A program made the translations under genes and the position numbers. This document shows, one piece after another, positions 35,752 to 48,879 of a DNA stretch of 64,000 bases. This DNA is from Globodera rostochiensis. Lineage: Eukaryota; Nematoda; Chromadorea; Rhabditida; Heteroderidae. The stretch spans positions 2,046,001-2,110,000 of the forward strand of contig JAEVLN010000008.1 in assembly GCA_018350325.1 (NCBI GenBank). Reading direction: 5' to 3'. The notes below the pieces were generated by a model that worked only from the letters and a program-made list of their open reading frames with translations, was not told the DNA's origin and searched no databases. Positions within the stretch are counted from its first letter, which is position 1, and each line of letters opens with the position of its first letter.

Positions 35752-38436
35752 ATGGATGACACATCTTCCAAATCTGAGGGGAAAACCCGCAACAAAAAAG
35801 CGGAGAAGAAACGTCCAGTAAATGAATTTGAAGCGGTGAGTGGAAGCTGTGGAATAACATTAGCTTAAGCAGACAAACTATAATTATTTGTTTCAGAGTG
35901 TTTTCGTCCTTAGCGAAGTATTTGGCGAGGTTTTCGACCAGCAGAAGGGAATGTATGTTTTTTTGAACGGCGTGTTGTCAGTTGTGGAAAAGGTTTAAAA
36001 ACAATTGGTTGTCTTTATCACATAATCCCCTTTAGTCCATGGGAGTTTATGTCGAGTGGAAGCCTTGCGGGGCAACGCCTCTAACCGCTCTGCCCGATCC
36101 CGACGACACTGAATGGGTGATTGAGGGGGGAGAGGAGGGCGATGGCGAGCACAGCGGGGCCGGGACGGAGCAGAAAAGTGCTGGTGGCAATTTGAAACAA
36201 AGCCTTTCGCTTGACCTCAACTCAATTCGTTCATTTGTCCATGGGAATTTGAAGAAAAGTTTCCCAAATGACTTGTCTTTTTTACCCGTGCCATTTCCAA
36301 TTAGACCCCATTTGGCTGCGCTTTATTTGCAAGGATGGGACTGAGTCGGACACTTATCATTTCCGTGGCGGGGGTTATGAATCGCTCGTCAATTGTCTGC
36401 AGAGGTAAAGCAGTCAAGGGTTGTTGTGTTGCTACGATTCTCTGTCACTCGGTCAGATACGTTTTTCTTACTCGTTCGGCCAAAGCGGAAAATCTCGTTC
36501 TGATTTCGGACAGTCGCACCGATGCTTTGGAGAAATCGGTGGGCATGCTCAATTTGGACAAGAAGGACATTGTTTCGGTTAAGTTTTCGGGGATTTTTTT
36601 GTTGACTTTGTTTGTTTTAGCGATTTATTTCCAACCCTTATGCAACAACAATGACTTTGGCATCAAAAGTCACTTCGTCACTGGCTCCACTGCTTGATCC
36701 GGAGGCGGTCATTAGTGAACATCAGCTCCGAGCAATGAGCCAACAGCAGCCCATCGCAGAAGACGACGAAAGTTCAAAATTTAGGTGAGTTCTTGTTGAA
36801 TTTAATTTCCTCACATATCACCGGATCTCGATTAGAGAACGGAATGGCGAGCGAAATTTCACCAAATAAATACATTTTGCTGTTTATGCTTAAGACAATA
36901 TTGCGAGGCTGGCTTTGAGCATGTCTTCCAGCTGGATTTGCCCCATCGTCCACAAATTCTCCATCGTGACCCGCCCGTTGACAAGACAGTGTTCGACAAA
37001 TTTAGATCGCTTTCCGGAAATGACGGACGAATTTTGGACCCACATGGACTGAAGAGTTTAATTTTCCGTGGCGGAATTTCTCCAGAAATGCGTCCAATTT
37101 TGTGGAAGTACATGCTCGGCTTCTTCAAGTGGGAATGGTCCGACTCCGAAAATGAACAAGTTAACTATTTATAGAAATTCGACCGATTTAAAAAAGGAAT
37201 TTAGCATCGGAAGAAATTGGAGGAGGACTATTACAGGATGAAGTCGCAGTGGTTGTCTATCAGTGAAGACCAGGAGAATCGGTTTAGCGGGTTTCGGGAC
37301 AGAAAAGCGCTTGTCGGTGGGCGTTTATTTTAACATTTGGATTTATTTATTGCTAACATTTCAGAGAAGGACGTCGCCCGCACCGACCGTTCCCATCCGT
37401 TTTTTAGCCGAACCAACCCGGCGAATTTGCATTTACTTCGAAACCTCCTCATGACCTATTGCATGTACGACTTCGACCTTGGTTGGTAGCAATTAAAGAA
37501 TATTTTTTAGTTTTTTGTTTTAGGTTATGTCCAGGGAATGAGCGATTTCCTTAGCGTTTTGTGTGTCGTTTTAGAGAAGGAAGTCGACATTTTTTGGTGC
37601 TTTGTTGGACTTATGGAATTTGTGGTAGGTGTTGTGAATGAATGTAGAATTGGACAAAAATCACGGATGAGTTTTCGAAACTAAAGGCCCGCGTTTGACG
37701 GCACTGAGAAATCCCCCGTTTCGAGTTTTTATGTTCCCTATTTATAATTCTTGTCCCCAAAAAAATCCCCCAGTTTGTCCAACTCTACTCGAAAGGCGTT
37801 TAAGATTGGACGCATTCGTTCGTTTTCAGCACAAAAACTTCGAGTTGGATCAGGTGCACATTAAACAGCAGCTGTCCAACTTAAAAAGTCTCGTTGAAAT
37901 TGTCAATCCCCGACTGGCCAATTATTTGGGTTGGTCACGAATATTTCAATTTGCAATTTATTTCCGTTTAATAGAGAGCCATGATTCTGATCACATGTAC
38001 TTTTGTTTCCGTTGGATTTTGGTAGCCTTCAAGCGCGAGTTGAACTACGAAGACACGCAATATTTGTGGGAAGTGCTTTGGACGGGCATTCCGTGCCGTT
38101 CTTTCCTTCCCCTCTTTTGTGTAGCCATTTTGGACGCGCAAACGGACGTAATAATTGAGAATCGTTTTGGACTCACCGAAATCCTTAAGGTTTCAATTAT
38201 TTGCATTGGAACTTCCCATTTTTGACTTTGGTTTTTTGCAGCACGTCAACAATTTATCCATGCGAATTGACCTCTCCAAAATGCTATGCGTTTCGGAGGC
38301 GATTTACCACCAATTGGCGGCGGTGCAGGACAAATTGCCTCGCCACGTCTGTGAAATTCTTTCCTTCAATTGCGATGGCCCCGTCGCCGAATCCGACGGG
38401 GGCGGAGGAACTGAACGACGGGCAAAATGTTCATAA
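35752..38436 (+). CDS. TBC1D15/17-type Rab GTPase-activating protein
   Basis: Rab7-directed GAP family acting on late endosomes, lysosomes and mitochondria. ATG 35752: MDDTSSKSEGKTRNKKAEKK, the DUF3548-type N-terminal domain (SVFVLSEVFGEVFDQQKG, MGVYVEWKPC, YHFRGGGYESLVNCLQRYV), a linker, then the TBC domain: FRSLSGNDGRILDPHGLKSL, IFRGGISPEMRPILWKYMLG, YYRMKSQWLSISEDQENRFS, EKDVARTDRSHPFF (catalytic arginine), LLMTYCMYDFDLGYVQGMSD (catalytic glutamine), HMYFCFRWILVAFKRELNY, LWEVLWTGIPCRSFLPLFC, and HVNNLSMRIDLSKMLCVSEA. It ends with a Gly-rich tail at 38436. Both catalytic fingers are present. Roughly ten short introns. Confidence 0.9.
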
Positions 38437-39245
38437 TCAACCATAATCATTGACAGTTTCGCAAATGGAAATGTTGACCTTTCCTTTGTGATTATAATTT
38501 TGCATCTTTTATTTGGGACACCGGATGTATCGGTTAGTCCCTTCTGATCACTTTTATAATCACTATGTACATTAGCACGTAAGTATTTGATTTTTTTGGT
38601 GTAGCGTCCTTTTATACATTTGCTGTGATTTCCAAAATGTACATTCGCGCGTTGATACGAATGTTCAAGTTTTTGTGAGGCAAATTAAACTAAAACAGGA
38701 TGGAATCCGAGTGGGACAAACAAATCAAAGTTCGCTCATTATTTTGTGTAATGTCTATTAATTAATTATGTAATTTGACTAACGATTGTGAGAGAGAGAG
38801 AGCCTTTTAATGGTTTATTGAATGAAGTGAGAGCAAATGGTTTGATTGCGGACGCTCTCACAGATACATACAGGTTGTAATCGCACGCTGGTGGACGCCA
38901 CAATAGACTTTTTTCTTATTTTAGTCCAATTATTTAAACTGAACACATTATCCCTCTTGTAAACGATAATTCGGTTTAAATACGAATTGAAAGCTTTTCC
39001 TCGTTTTTTGCTACAAATGAATTTGCGATTCAAATTTTAAGCGCATTTGACTTTGAAAACAAGGACTTTAAGCAAGTCAGACGTTCTAGGTTCCAAGTTT
39101 TTAAAGCTTCTGCTAGGACCGACCAATATCCCGATTTAATCCCGCTCATATTAAAAATCCCGGATCGGATTCGATTCGTCCTGCGAATGGTCCCCCTCCC
39201 CCGTCATAATGTTATTATTATGTTTTATTATTATATTGTTGTCAG
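38437..39245. other. Spacer between the TBC and astacin genes
   Basis: AT-rich, with a short GA repeat near 38790. No exon or element could be supported. Confidence 0.5.
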
Positions 39246-41992
39246 ATGGTCCGTTTACACGTAACTACGGCCTTAGTTATCTTTGCATGTTCGGTGTTGC
39301 CTCCATTATTAGCCACCGGCGGGGGATTGTTAGGGCTTTTGGGAGAAGACAAAGGCGAAAGTGCGTGGGAGGGAGGGAATAGGCACGGGGGAGGAGGAGG
39401 CGGTGGACTGCTCGCCGAATTAATCGCTGGAGGCAGAGGAGGCGGGCATGGGCATGGAAGAAGAGAAGAAGATCGAAGCGGTGGCGGAGACGAAAATGGG
39501 GCTGAGCATGGCCATACAAATGGTTAACTCAACGGGAGAAATTGATTCGGCCTTTCTTTGGCATGAAAAATCAAATCCGTCCGATTCTTTTCTCAGAAGA
39601 GAATGGCACTGGGGAGGATGGAAATGGAAAGGGTAAAGGCCACGGGAATGGGGGACTGTTGGGCGGAGTGGTGGGGGAATTGGGGAAGACGGTGGAAGGG
39701 TTGGGAAAAGGCTTCGGAGAGCTGATCGAAGGAGTGGCGGGACGTTTCTACGCGCCCGACCCCAACGCGGACATCCCCCCACACGTGCTAAGACGCATTA
39801 TGCGGTTGGGCTGCGATTAATGACGGTATAATGTAAATGATTCTGCTGCTTAGGTTCTGTTCAAAGCATCGACACCACGATAAATGCAAGTAAGTCGTGT
39901 GGATGGAAAGGGTTTGAATAGCTTTTGAGGAACCATCCCGATTGGGTCATCGATCAGGGCGTCCTGCCCGGATTGGCTGGTCTTACAGACGAACTTCTGG
40001 AGGTCCTTAAAAAGAAGTACCAATTCCGCATCCATTCCTTGCCAGTTTCCAAGAAAACTGAATTTTGCAATCCCCGTGCCACGAAAGCTTCGTTTGGAGT
40101 ATTTATTGAAGGACGTGCCAGACGAACTCGTCAAAACTTTGCCCATCGGATTGGCTAAGAATTTAGACGCAATATCGTCTCAAATGTTGGTGGTGAGAAA
40201 ATGCATCCGATTACATTGAATTAATTTGCTTTTGCTTAATTCAAAAGAGTCGCTGCACCGACGGATTATGCAAAAAGCAGAAACCGGAGTATCTTAACCT
40301 AAGAGCAAGTTTAGCTGAGTTGGAATCGGTGACGTTGAAGTCGAGCGTGTAAGTTCCCAACAGAGTGATTTGTGTGAGTATTTTGTCGTTGAAAGGCCCG
40401 ACAAACCGATCGAAAGCATTGACTTGGGAATCGAAGTGCGACAACATCGCTGTTACGAAGTGAAGAAGGCGCTGATTAAGCAGGCCGGACTGGAGGGAAA
40501 AGTAAGCGACAGTCCGCGCACGATTTCCCCCCCCCCCCCCCTTAGATTGAGCCCGCCAATGACGGACTTTTCCAACATGACATTCTGCTGACGGAAGTGC
40601 AGTCCAACGCCATTCTCACCCAAATCGAACACGCGGACGAAAATGTGCGGGCAATCCCCGACGGCCCGCCCGAGCTGATCCCAATCGACGTGGCACCATC
40701 GACGGACCCCGGCGCTGCTGCTGACGGACCAGCATCATTGCCAGAGCGTTCGATGCGGACAAAAAGAGCCGGCAATTCGTTGTTCATGGAGGTTTCACCA
40801 ACAGAGAAATGGTCCATTGAGCAGCCCATCCAATTTGTGCTGGACAATTCGTTGGGTTTGTCATGGCAGACACTGAGGTGACAAATTATGTTCATGGGTT
40901 GCCCATTCAGCCGATTAACTAATAATTCTAATCTCTTTTGCTTCCAAATGCATTCATTTAATAACCCTTAATGATCTGTCATCTTCTCACTTCAATTTGT
41001 CCACATAATTTTGCAAGTTGCAGCCGCATCAGACAAATCGGCGGTGCGAGCCGCCGTCACGGAGATTCAGTCGAAGTCGTGCATTCGCTTTGTTGAAGCC
41101 GCGATTTCGCCGCCCGGCCCCCACCTAAAATACATTAAATACCCAAACCCATCTTTGTCCGTTTGTCCCAATTTGCCTTTTTTTAAATGAAGCTTCTTTC
41201 AGCTGCGGGACCAGCTACGTTGGGCGAGTTTCGCCCCTAAATCCCATTTATTTGAGCTTTTTATGTGGGAATACGATGGGAGTGGCAGTTCACGAGACAT
41301 TACACGCGTTGGGGCTGCAACATGAACAAGTGCGGCCAGGTGAGACGGCACGCCCCAGGGGGAAGTCGATAGGGGCCCGAACAAAGCATTTACTTCTTAA
41401 TTATTGCAGATCGGGACAATTTTATTACCATTTTTTGGAACAACATGGACCCCCAACGATGTAAGTTGACGGAAGCTTTTTAAGGCTTTCAATAAAGGAA
41501 TATTTGTAGTCCAATAACCTCTCATTTTAGATGACATGTTCGCCGTCTCACCAGCCAACAAATTCTCAAGGTTTGTCATCAGTCAGTCAATGAGTGCTTC
41601 CAAAAGCTTTTCTGTTTTTTTAGCTACGGCATTCGTTACGACTTCTCCAGTGTAATGCATTACGACAGCAAAATTGCGGCACGCCAATTTGGGCTGAAGA
41701 CGATGACGGCAAAAGTAAATCCGGAAGAGAATGACGCGAAGATGGGACAGCGGAACGGACTGTCCCCGTCGGACGTGGAGGCACTCAACAGAATGTACTG
41801 CAAATCGCAAAGTGAGTGGACGCCACGGGTTCGGCCGGTGCAGTTCGCCATCCAAACGATACAATCTCTTCAGATTGTATTGACAACAACGTTTATTGTG
41901 GCACGTGGGCGACTCAGAACAAATGCTATAAAAACGGAAGTCCGGATGTTTGGATGGCGAAGAACTGTCGAAAATCGTGCGCGTTCTGCTGA
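39246..41992 (+). CDS. Secreted astacin metalloprotease with ShK domain (NAS family)
   Basis: Zinc endopeptidase of the nematode astacin family. A signal peptide ([20 protein letters not shown]) is followed by a Gly/His-rich pro-region ([20 protein letters not shown]), which a 74-bp intron joins to [20 protein letters not shown]. Another intron (CG|GTTGGG...CTTAG) joins HVLRRIM to [13 protein letters not shown], and later [21 protein letters not shown] furin-like RMRTKRA site precedes the mature enzyme, [17 protein letters not shown]. The active site [20 protein letters not shown] has the zinc-binding HExxHxxGxxH, and the Met-turn is [10 protein letters not shown] single C-terminal ShK six-cysteine domain ([18 protein letters not shown] ... 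NCRKSCAFC) ends at TGA 41992. Domain order is that of NAS-6 to NAS-15-like proteins; the long glycine-rich pro-region is unusual. No CUB or EGF domain. Confidence 0.85.
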
Positions 41993-43075
41993 TGAGTATG
42001 CGAGCGAAGTCGGACCCCGCGGCGATAGTCCTTTAGCAAAACATGCCGTAAATTGATGTAAAATTGAAAAGAATTCGAAATCGATTCTTTTGGTTTGAAT
42101 ATATTTAAAGTAACTCGCCCTGACATTATTCATTCGCTCAGCCGCTTATCATTCAGTCAGCTCATCATTTGCCATCCCCTCAAAAATGGTAGTCATTCGG
42201 ATTCCCTCCCCCCTCCCATTCCGTGCCAAATCCAATTACCCCCCCCCCCTCTCCTTTTCCCTCACCAATTTCAGTTCCGGTGGGCGTGATTTGTGTTATT
42301 ATGGGATGGATCTCTTCTCCGCTGCCTCTTTTCCCGTATTGTTGACATGGAGAGGCTGTCAGTAAAAATTAGTGAGGGGCGCTGGAGAAAGGCTGGGGGG
42401 GGGGGGGTAAGTGAATGACACTCAAAGTGCCGCAAAGGTGTCATTTTTGAGGATGGACGGAAGAGGAGGGCAAAATGACACTTGCCGGATGCAGAAGAGC
42501 CGCTCGAGGGGTGGCACTGATGGGGGATGGGGGGGGTAAAGGGAGGTCACCAACGTTTGATGCTCTGACGCAACTAAAACACCACAAATCTTCTTCTCCC
42601 CCCGGGGGGGGGGGGGGGGGGGGGGTACATTTACCCTTAATGGAGGGGCGGGGGAGTTGCTTTACTTAAGTTACTATTACGCTTTCATTGTCAAGTCGCA
42701 TTCCTTCTTCGGCCAGCATCACAAAGGTGAAGTCGCCTTTGGAAATAATTTGGAAGTAATGCACCGCCCCTCTCATTTTCCGTTAGTGAAATGCCTTCCT
42801 CTAACAAAACCAGAGACTGCCAACCCACCCCTTAGGGGCTATATCTTTCCCTATGGCCACCGTTTGAAATTACTTTGGGCTGTGAGGAAAGGAGGCGGGA
42901 AGTGCTAAAATAGTCGAGTTTTGGGTGCCATCCCATCTGATGAGTTCCCGAAAAGGTTGCCCAAAATAAAGCGACCAAATCGATACCCCCACCCTTTGAA
43001 AGTTTTTGAGGATTGGCCAATTTGCTTAGAAGAAATTAATTTATTCCATTGATCACATCGACTTTCCGACTTTCA
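41993..43075. other. Spacer with G and C runs
   Basis: Includes a C run near 42240, a G run near 42398 and a 22-G run (42604-42625) directly after CCCC. No supported gene. Confidence 0.5.
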
Positions 43076-46000
43076 ATGAACCGTTCCGATATGTCTCACC
43101 ATTCGGCGCAAAACGGCACTTCTTCGGGCATGGCGGCCGATGGGCTATTCAACGAGACTTTGTTGGTGCTCAATTTTTACGCGGAGACGAGGGCATTTGA
43201 GCAGCAAGTGGGCGTCATCATTCCCTCTATTTTTGCCGTTTTTGCCTTCTTCGGATTGGTTGGTTTGGGGAGGCTAAACAAAATGGGACGACCCAACTTT
43301 TTACCAAATAAATTAAAATCATTCGGAAACTCGAAGTTTCGACCCCTAATTCCTCCCCTTTGCCTTTCTCTCAAAGATCGGAAACTTGTTGGTGGTCATT
43401 GTCGCGCTAAACCGGCAGATGCGCAACTCAACCAACACTCTCGTGAGTAGAAATTGGTGGTAATCCAAAATCAAATTCTTTGTTTGTTGGATTTTGATTT
43501 GAGATTCTAATCTCTCATTTGCCCCGTTGAAATCGTCCACTGCATTCTCTCCTCACAACAGTTCAGATCATCGGACTGACCTGCTCCGATTTGATGTTCC
43601 TCACTCTGTGCATCCCTTTCACCGGTTACTCTCTTTTTTGCTTTACCGATCATTTCCCTTTTGTCAGCCATTGATTATGCCTCTCCCGTGTGGGTTCTGC
43701 CCAATTGGATGTGTCCTCTGATCAATTACCTGCAAGTACTGCTTCAACTTCTACTCCCCTCACAATTCCAATTCCTTAGCACTCTTCCGCCTATTTCTCC
43801 GTCTGGACCCTCACTTTGATGGCTGCAGATCGCTTTTTGGCAGTCGTTTTCCCAGTCGAATCGATGACATTGCGGTGAGTGGGGCGAGGACGGACTTCGA
43901 TCATTAATTACTCAGCCGACTTCAGAAGTCCCAGGAACACTTTTTTTGTGCTCGTCATTGTCTATTCTGTGATATTGCTCTCTCAAATTCAGGTGATCTT
44001 CCTTTTTTCATCCTTTCCAGAAACCATTTTTTCCAATTTTGACTATGCAAACTTTGATCGGAAAACCGATCAGACGGACAAAAGGGGTCGTCTACATAAC
44101 TGTTATAATTACCTATTTTAGGTCGGTCGAATTCACGCCGTTTACAGTAAGTTCATCAATTGGTTAACGTCGCTGAGGGAGGGGGCTTCGGCTTTCTTTC
44201 AGATTACACATTCATCACGGATAAACGTTCGGCTTGTTCGATTGTGTCCATAACGAAAGGCGACGCTTCGGTGACCGAAGTTCGTTTTGCGACGTCCTCA
44301 AGTCGTTCACTTTGAGTTGCAGGCGCGTCTCTATTTCTTCTCGTTCAATCTGTTCGGATATTGCCTCCCTTTGGGCATCACTTGCGTTCTTTACTATTTT
44401 ATGCTCAAACGGCTTTGGTACGCACCTCTGAGGGGCGGCGGTTCCAGCACTTCCACGAAAGCCTTAGTCGGTGTTCCCAAGAGATCGGGCAAAAGATGAA
44501 ACGAAAACTGTTTGAGCTGATCGGAACAGACTCTTTTCTCGAACACCGAGACTTCAGTTACAATAATTTTGGTGTTGATCAGAAGGGGTTGTCTCATCTT
44601 GTCACCCGATCTCTGCTGGAGTTCAGCAAGTAAATTCCTCTGTTGATGTCCCCTCAAGGGCAATTCCGTGGTCAGCAATTCAAATGCTTCCAATTCGTCG
44701 CTTCGATCTCGACCCGAAACCATCAGGGCGAAGCGAAAAGTGACCAGATTGGTGCTTTGTGTGGTGATCATTTGGGCCGTCTGTTGGCTTCCGCTTAACC
44801 TTTGCTTCTTTGCCTCGGGTAAATTGGCCTAATCGCAACTGATCAACGGAATTTAAATTATGCAGGGCTTATATATCCGGACACGCTGGTGCTGAGAGGG
44901 GGGAAACCAATTGTTGTGATCCAAATCTGCAGTCAAGTCCGTTTTGTCTGCCATCTGATGCTGCAGAATTGTATATAACCACCTGTTAAGGTGCTCGCCT
45001 ACTGTAACTCAACTTTAAATCCCATTCTGTACCCGCTGGTAATTTCTTCTCAATTTGAATGCCTTAAAGCCATCCCCACGCGACTTTTGGAAATGCAATG
45101 CCAAGAATAGGGGAAGGGGTCAAAGCACGGGGTGAGCTGTTGAAGGAGGGCGGCACAAAATCCCCCCCCCCCCCTCCCCGTAATTCGATGGCAATTGTCT
45201 AAAAATGATTTTTAAGGTTTCCGAAAACTTTCGCAAGGTAATAATTTTATTCAAAGTTAATTAAATTTGTCTTTCAAATAATCATTTGTTTGTGCAGGGA
45301 TTCCTTCGCGTCCTTTGCTTCATGGCAAATTGGGTCAGTTGCGGCCGATGTTGCAAGCAGTTTCAGCTGTATAATGCGAGGATGGAACTTACGATGCTGA
45401 ACAGGTGACATTTTTTAAATTATATTAAAAAATTGACGTTTCAGAAGCAACAGCAACAAGTCTAAACAGATGAGTAGGAGCAACTCCAAGACGACCACAT
45501 CAACAAAGAACACCACCAACAACAATGTGACGGGCGGGGGGGGGGGCAGCCAAACCGTTATTGACTTGCAACTGAAAGATAACCCGGCTCTTAAGCTTTT
45601 GCATGCGATGGCTTGTCCCTTTAATTGGATTAACTTCGAACTGATCGAAAAAGGGGAAAGTCTTTTCGTTTAAATTATTTCTTGGCCTCGGATTCAGCTA
45701 AACACGCAAAGTCTGGTCAACAACGAGCCGAGTATGTTGTCACTTCTGCATCGTCCATCGTTGCATAAGCGTTGCAGCGCAGGTTAATTTATTTAATATT
45801 TGTTGCCAAAATAACAAAATGAGTCACCTAAAGTAAGAAATAGGCAAAATGGTAGCCCCGGGCAGGAATCGAACCCACGACGTTTGGTGCCGTGATCAGC
45901 TTCTCACCCCACCTTCTCGTTTCCTTAACGTTTTCTCTTCTCTGATTAGAAATCAGAATGACGATTTTCTGTTTGATCGCAGCTAATCCCCCCTAATTCG

Positions 46001-46379
46001 AATTGAATTGCTCAAATCTCCCGCACATTTGCGTTTTTAAGTGAGCGTGTCCGACAGAGGCAATGGGACGCGAATGCGAGTTTTGTCCCGGGGCGACTCC
46101 GGCACTTTTCTCACTGTGCTCGTCAGTGACGAAGTGTCGCCCTCCCCGCTGGGCCCTTTCCCACAGCGACGAATGTCGCGCATCTCTTCGCCCGTCCATC
46201 ACCAGCAACAACTGCAGCAGCATCGGCACTCCCAACTCTCTCTGTTGAGTGTGCGAAAGTGCGGCACTTTGGAAGAGACAACGGCGGAGGGGGAAAGTGC
46301 CAGGGCGGACAGTGAAATGCCGGACGAGAAGCTGATGAAGTGCACCTACAAGTTCGAGGAGGGCGACCAGCAAATTTAA
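43076..46379 (+). CDS. npr-9: Rhodopsin-type neuropeptide GPCR, allatostatin-A/galanin-like (NPR-9 type)
   Basis: Seven-pass receptor. ATG 43076: MNRSDMSHHSAQNGTSSGMA with N-glycosylation sites, TM1 VGVIIPSIFAVFAFFGLVG|IGNLLVVIVALNRQMRNSTN, TM2 GLTCSDLMFLTLCIPFTAI, TM3 end SVWTLTLMAADRFLAVVFPV (DRF in place of DRY, as in allatostatin-A receptors), TM4 FFVLVIVYSVILLSQIQV, TM5 ARLYFFSFNLFGYCLPLGIT, TM6 TRLVLCVVIIWAVCWLPLNL, and TM7 VLAYCNSTLNPILYPLISNE (NPxxY). The long Ser-rich C-tail includes a poly-Gly coded by an 11-G run (about 45537-45547) and ends GDQQI at 46379. About ten introns. The ligand cannot be read from sequence. Confidence 0.85.
45851..45920 (-). repeat. tRNA-related sequence (tRNA relic or SINE head) in a GPCR intron
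   Basis: The minus strand holds GTGGGTTCGATTCCTGC, a perfect B-box that can fold as a T-arm, followed by CCGGGGCTACC like an acceptor 3' strand. The 5' half does not pair well with it and the A-box is poor. Best read as a degenerate tRNA or tRNA-derived SINE, not a working tRNA gene. Confidence 0.5.
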
Positions 46380-46694
46380 TGCTTTTGTCTCGATAACTAA
46401 AACATTCAGTATAAACCAACTCAATCTTTGCAGAACTAAAACATCAAAATGATCTAAAAAGCTTACAATTAGCTTGATGAGATCGTTTGCCTGGCGCATT
46501 GTTAGTGTCTTCTGGTTTTCGATTTGAATATTGGCGTTACGTTACTGATAGTAAGAATTTCGTCAATTTTTAATATTTAAGCTTTTCATATTTCCTAACT
46601 AAAAATCTATTTTGTAAGTGTGAATTCTAATTAGGTATATTTTTATACAATCGCAAAATATCAAAAATTTTCCTTTAATACATAATACATACTT

Positions 46695-48879
46695 ATGAAA
46701 CCAGCTAATTGCAACAATCATTACTCGCCGGCAGCATTTGACGTGCGCAACAATGGCTTTAACGGAGAAAGTTCAACCAGTAACAGCGGCAACAAAGGGA
46801 ATAGCATTGCTCGTGGAATAAAAAAAGAGCTGATAAGCCCAATCGGAAGTCCGAAACCAATTAAACGAAGGCTTTTGTCTCCTGAACTAAACTCAACAAA
46901 ATTGGCTGAGATGATGCCAAGCTCAAGATTAAGGTATTGTGCGGAATAAATGCGCATTGTCTGCCAAAAACAAAAATTGTGGCATGTCTATAAAAGCAAC
47001 TTCAGCATTGGAATGACCGGTCGCTTGCGTGACATTGTGGCTGTTTTCCCTCAAAGCGATTTGGCAGCGCCTGAAAAGTTGATTTTTCGCGAACATACGA
47101 CCAATCTGAACAGGCGGGCGTTTGCTGCTAAGGGACATGCGGATGTGCCGGGGGCGAAGAGTAAAGAGATTAGCTTCGTCGGGAGGGAGCAGGGGGCGGG
47201 CGAGGGCTTTGAATATGTTTTGGCACTGATCGACCGGAGAACGGGCCAACCATTGGAGTTCAAACGTACCGCCATGATCAATTTCCAGCTGTGCACTGAA
47301 AGCGAAAGCAACCGTTCACCGGGGAATGAAAAGTGTGTTCTCATTGTTTTTTTTGGGGGGGGGGGGGGGTTAAATGCCACAAGGAATGTCTAGAAGCAGC
47401 AATTATTTGCAGAAGTTCCAGAAGCGTTGACTATTCGGCAGACTTTGCCGCGACACTCGAGAAAAAGCACGAGGATCGGAAACGTCTGACGCTCGATTTT
47501 GGAAGTGTTAGAAAGAACAAACAACTCGACGCGCACATCCGGAGAAGTGTTACAAATGTTTGTGCTTTTGCTTTGCTTTCCCGCGGATCGTTTTAATTAC
47601 TCTAGGAAACGCTGGAAGCAATGACATCGACTGCCTTTTCTTCGGCTAATGTCTTAGCGAAGGGTGAGGAGGAGGGCACTGAAGAGGAAAAATTGGAAAA
47701 GAAACTTTCGATTTTGGGACAGGTTAAAGAGAACTAAATGGTTTAATATAATTAATGCCCAATTAGGTGCAAAGTTGTGTTCTTCCGGAAGCCAATCTGT
47801 TGGCGGTCTCTCCGGGCGAAGTGTACACACTCGACCAATTTTTGCCGAAAATCAGCGAGGGCCTTTTGCAGGAGCTTAAAGAGGAGGCGATGCAATTTTT
47901 CCGTCAAAATGAAACCACGCAGAAAATTCTTAATTTGGGTGAGCGCGAGAAGATTTGTTCATAAAATTAGAGAATTCACCCAAATTAAGGGATTCCATTG
48001 GTTGTGGCCAAACGCTTGGGAAATCCGTTGCGTTACGGGAACCCGGCACGTCGCTGCTGTTTGTCCCTGAAAATGGTCGCACTTGCAAAGCTAACACAGG
48101 TGCCTTGCCGCGGTCTTTTCTGGCATAATTTGACGAATTATTAGAAAATGGGCATAATAATTTTGGGCTCTTGAGGCTTTTGTGCTGCGGTAGACGCCAC
48201 CAAAAAATAAAGGTTTTTAGACTATCCACAAAACGGTGACTCGACAAATTCGAAAGCTTTCGGCAAAAGAAGTCGAAACTCTGAATTTCATACCGCCCAA
48301 AATGCTGGGACACATTCGTGAGACTTATTTGGGTAAAAGACAACAAATTCGACTAAATTTTATGATAAGTAAACATTTTCAGAGGTTCCACGCACATTTA
48401 GAGGAAAAATTTCTTACGAACTCTCAGTCGAACAGCGGAGTCGAATTCTGGCCGATTTGCTCTGTCTGTTGCTGCTTTTCGATGGTCATTTATTAGGAAA
48501 TTCCCTTAGACCATCCCCCCCCCCTTTAGATCCCGAGTACACTTTGCCAATCTCTCCAATTGTTCAGGACTTTTGCGTTCCAGAAAATGTGCTCAAAAAT
48601 CTGCTGGTTGCGATGGGATGCGTGTGAGTTCCTTCATTTTTCTTTCACATAAAATGCTTTATTTTTGCAACAACAAAATTCAATTTTCTCCCCTTGAAGA
48701 GTGAGCGTTGCAAGCGAAGCGCAAGCACTTACTCTGAACACGGTAAGAAAGGGTATAAAATCATTTCATATCGTCACTTTTTCCAAATTCAGATTCGCGT
48801 TGCTCGTCTCATCGGCCCACCGGATGGCAAATCAAAATCTCTCGGGCGGAGATCAAAAAGGCAACGAAGGACGAATTGA
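46695..48879 (+). CDS. polr1e: RNA polymerase I subunit RPA49 (POLR1E/PAF53)
   Basis: Pol I-specific subunit: the N-terminal half dimerises with RPA34, and the C-terminal half is a tandem winged helix that binds DNA. Seen: MKPANCNNHYSPAAFDVRNN, SPKPIKRRLLSPEL, FREHTTNLNRRAFAAKGHAD, FEYVLALIDRRTGQPLEFKR, DYSADFAATLEKKHEDRKRL, TLEAMTSTAFSSANVLAKGE, LPEANLLAVSPGEVYTLDQF (human LPPCYDDAAKPEDVYKFEDL), LLQELKEEAMQFFRQNETTQ. The winged-helix part reads IPPKMLGHIRETYL|EVPRTFRGKISYELS, LADLLCLLLLFDGHLLDPEY, VIVQ-like PIVQDFCVPENVLKNLLVAM, VSVASEAQALTLNT|IRVARL. It ends with a basic tail SKSLGRRSKRQRRTN. Exons around 48000-48250 are uncertain. One intron holds a G run (about 47346). Confidence 0.82.

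Noticed and set aside
45851..45920. Functional tRNA gene
   Set aside because: The acceptor stem does not pair and the A-box is weak, so only a relic is reported.
43076..48879. Operon of the GPCR and RPA49
   Set aside because: The genes are 315 bp apart on the same strand, but no clear trans-splice acceptor or U-rich element was seen before the RPA49 start, and the functions are unrelated.
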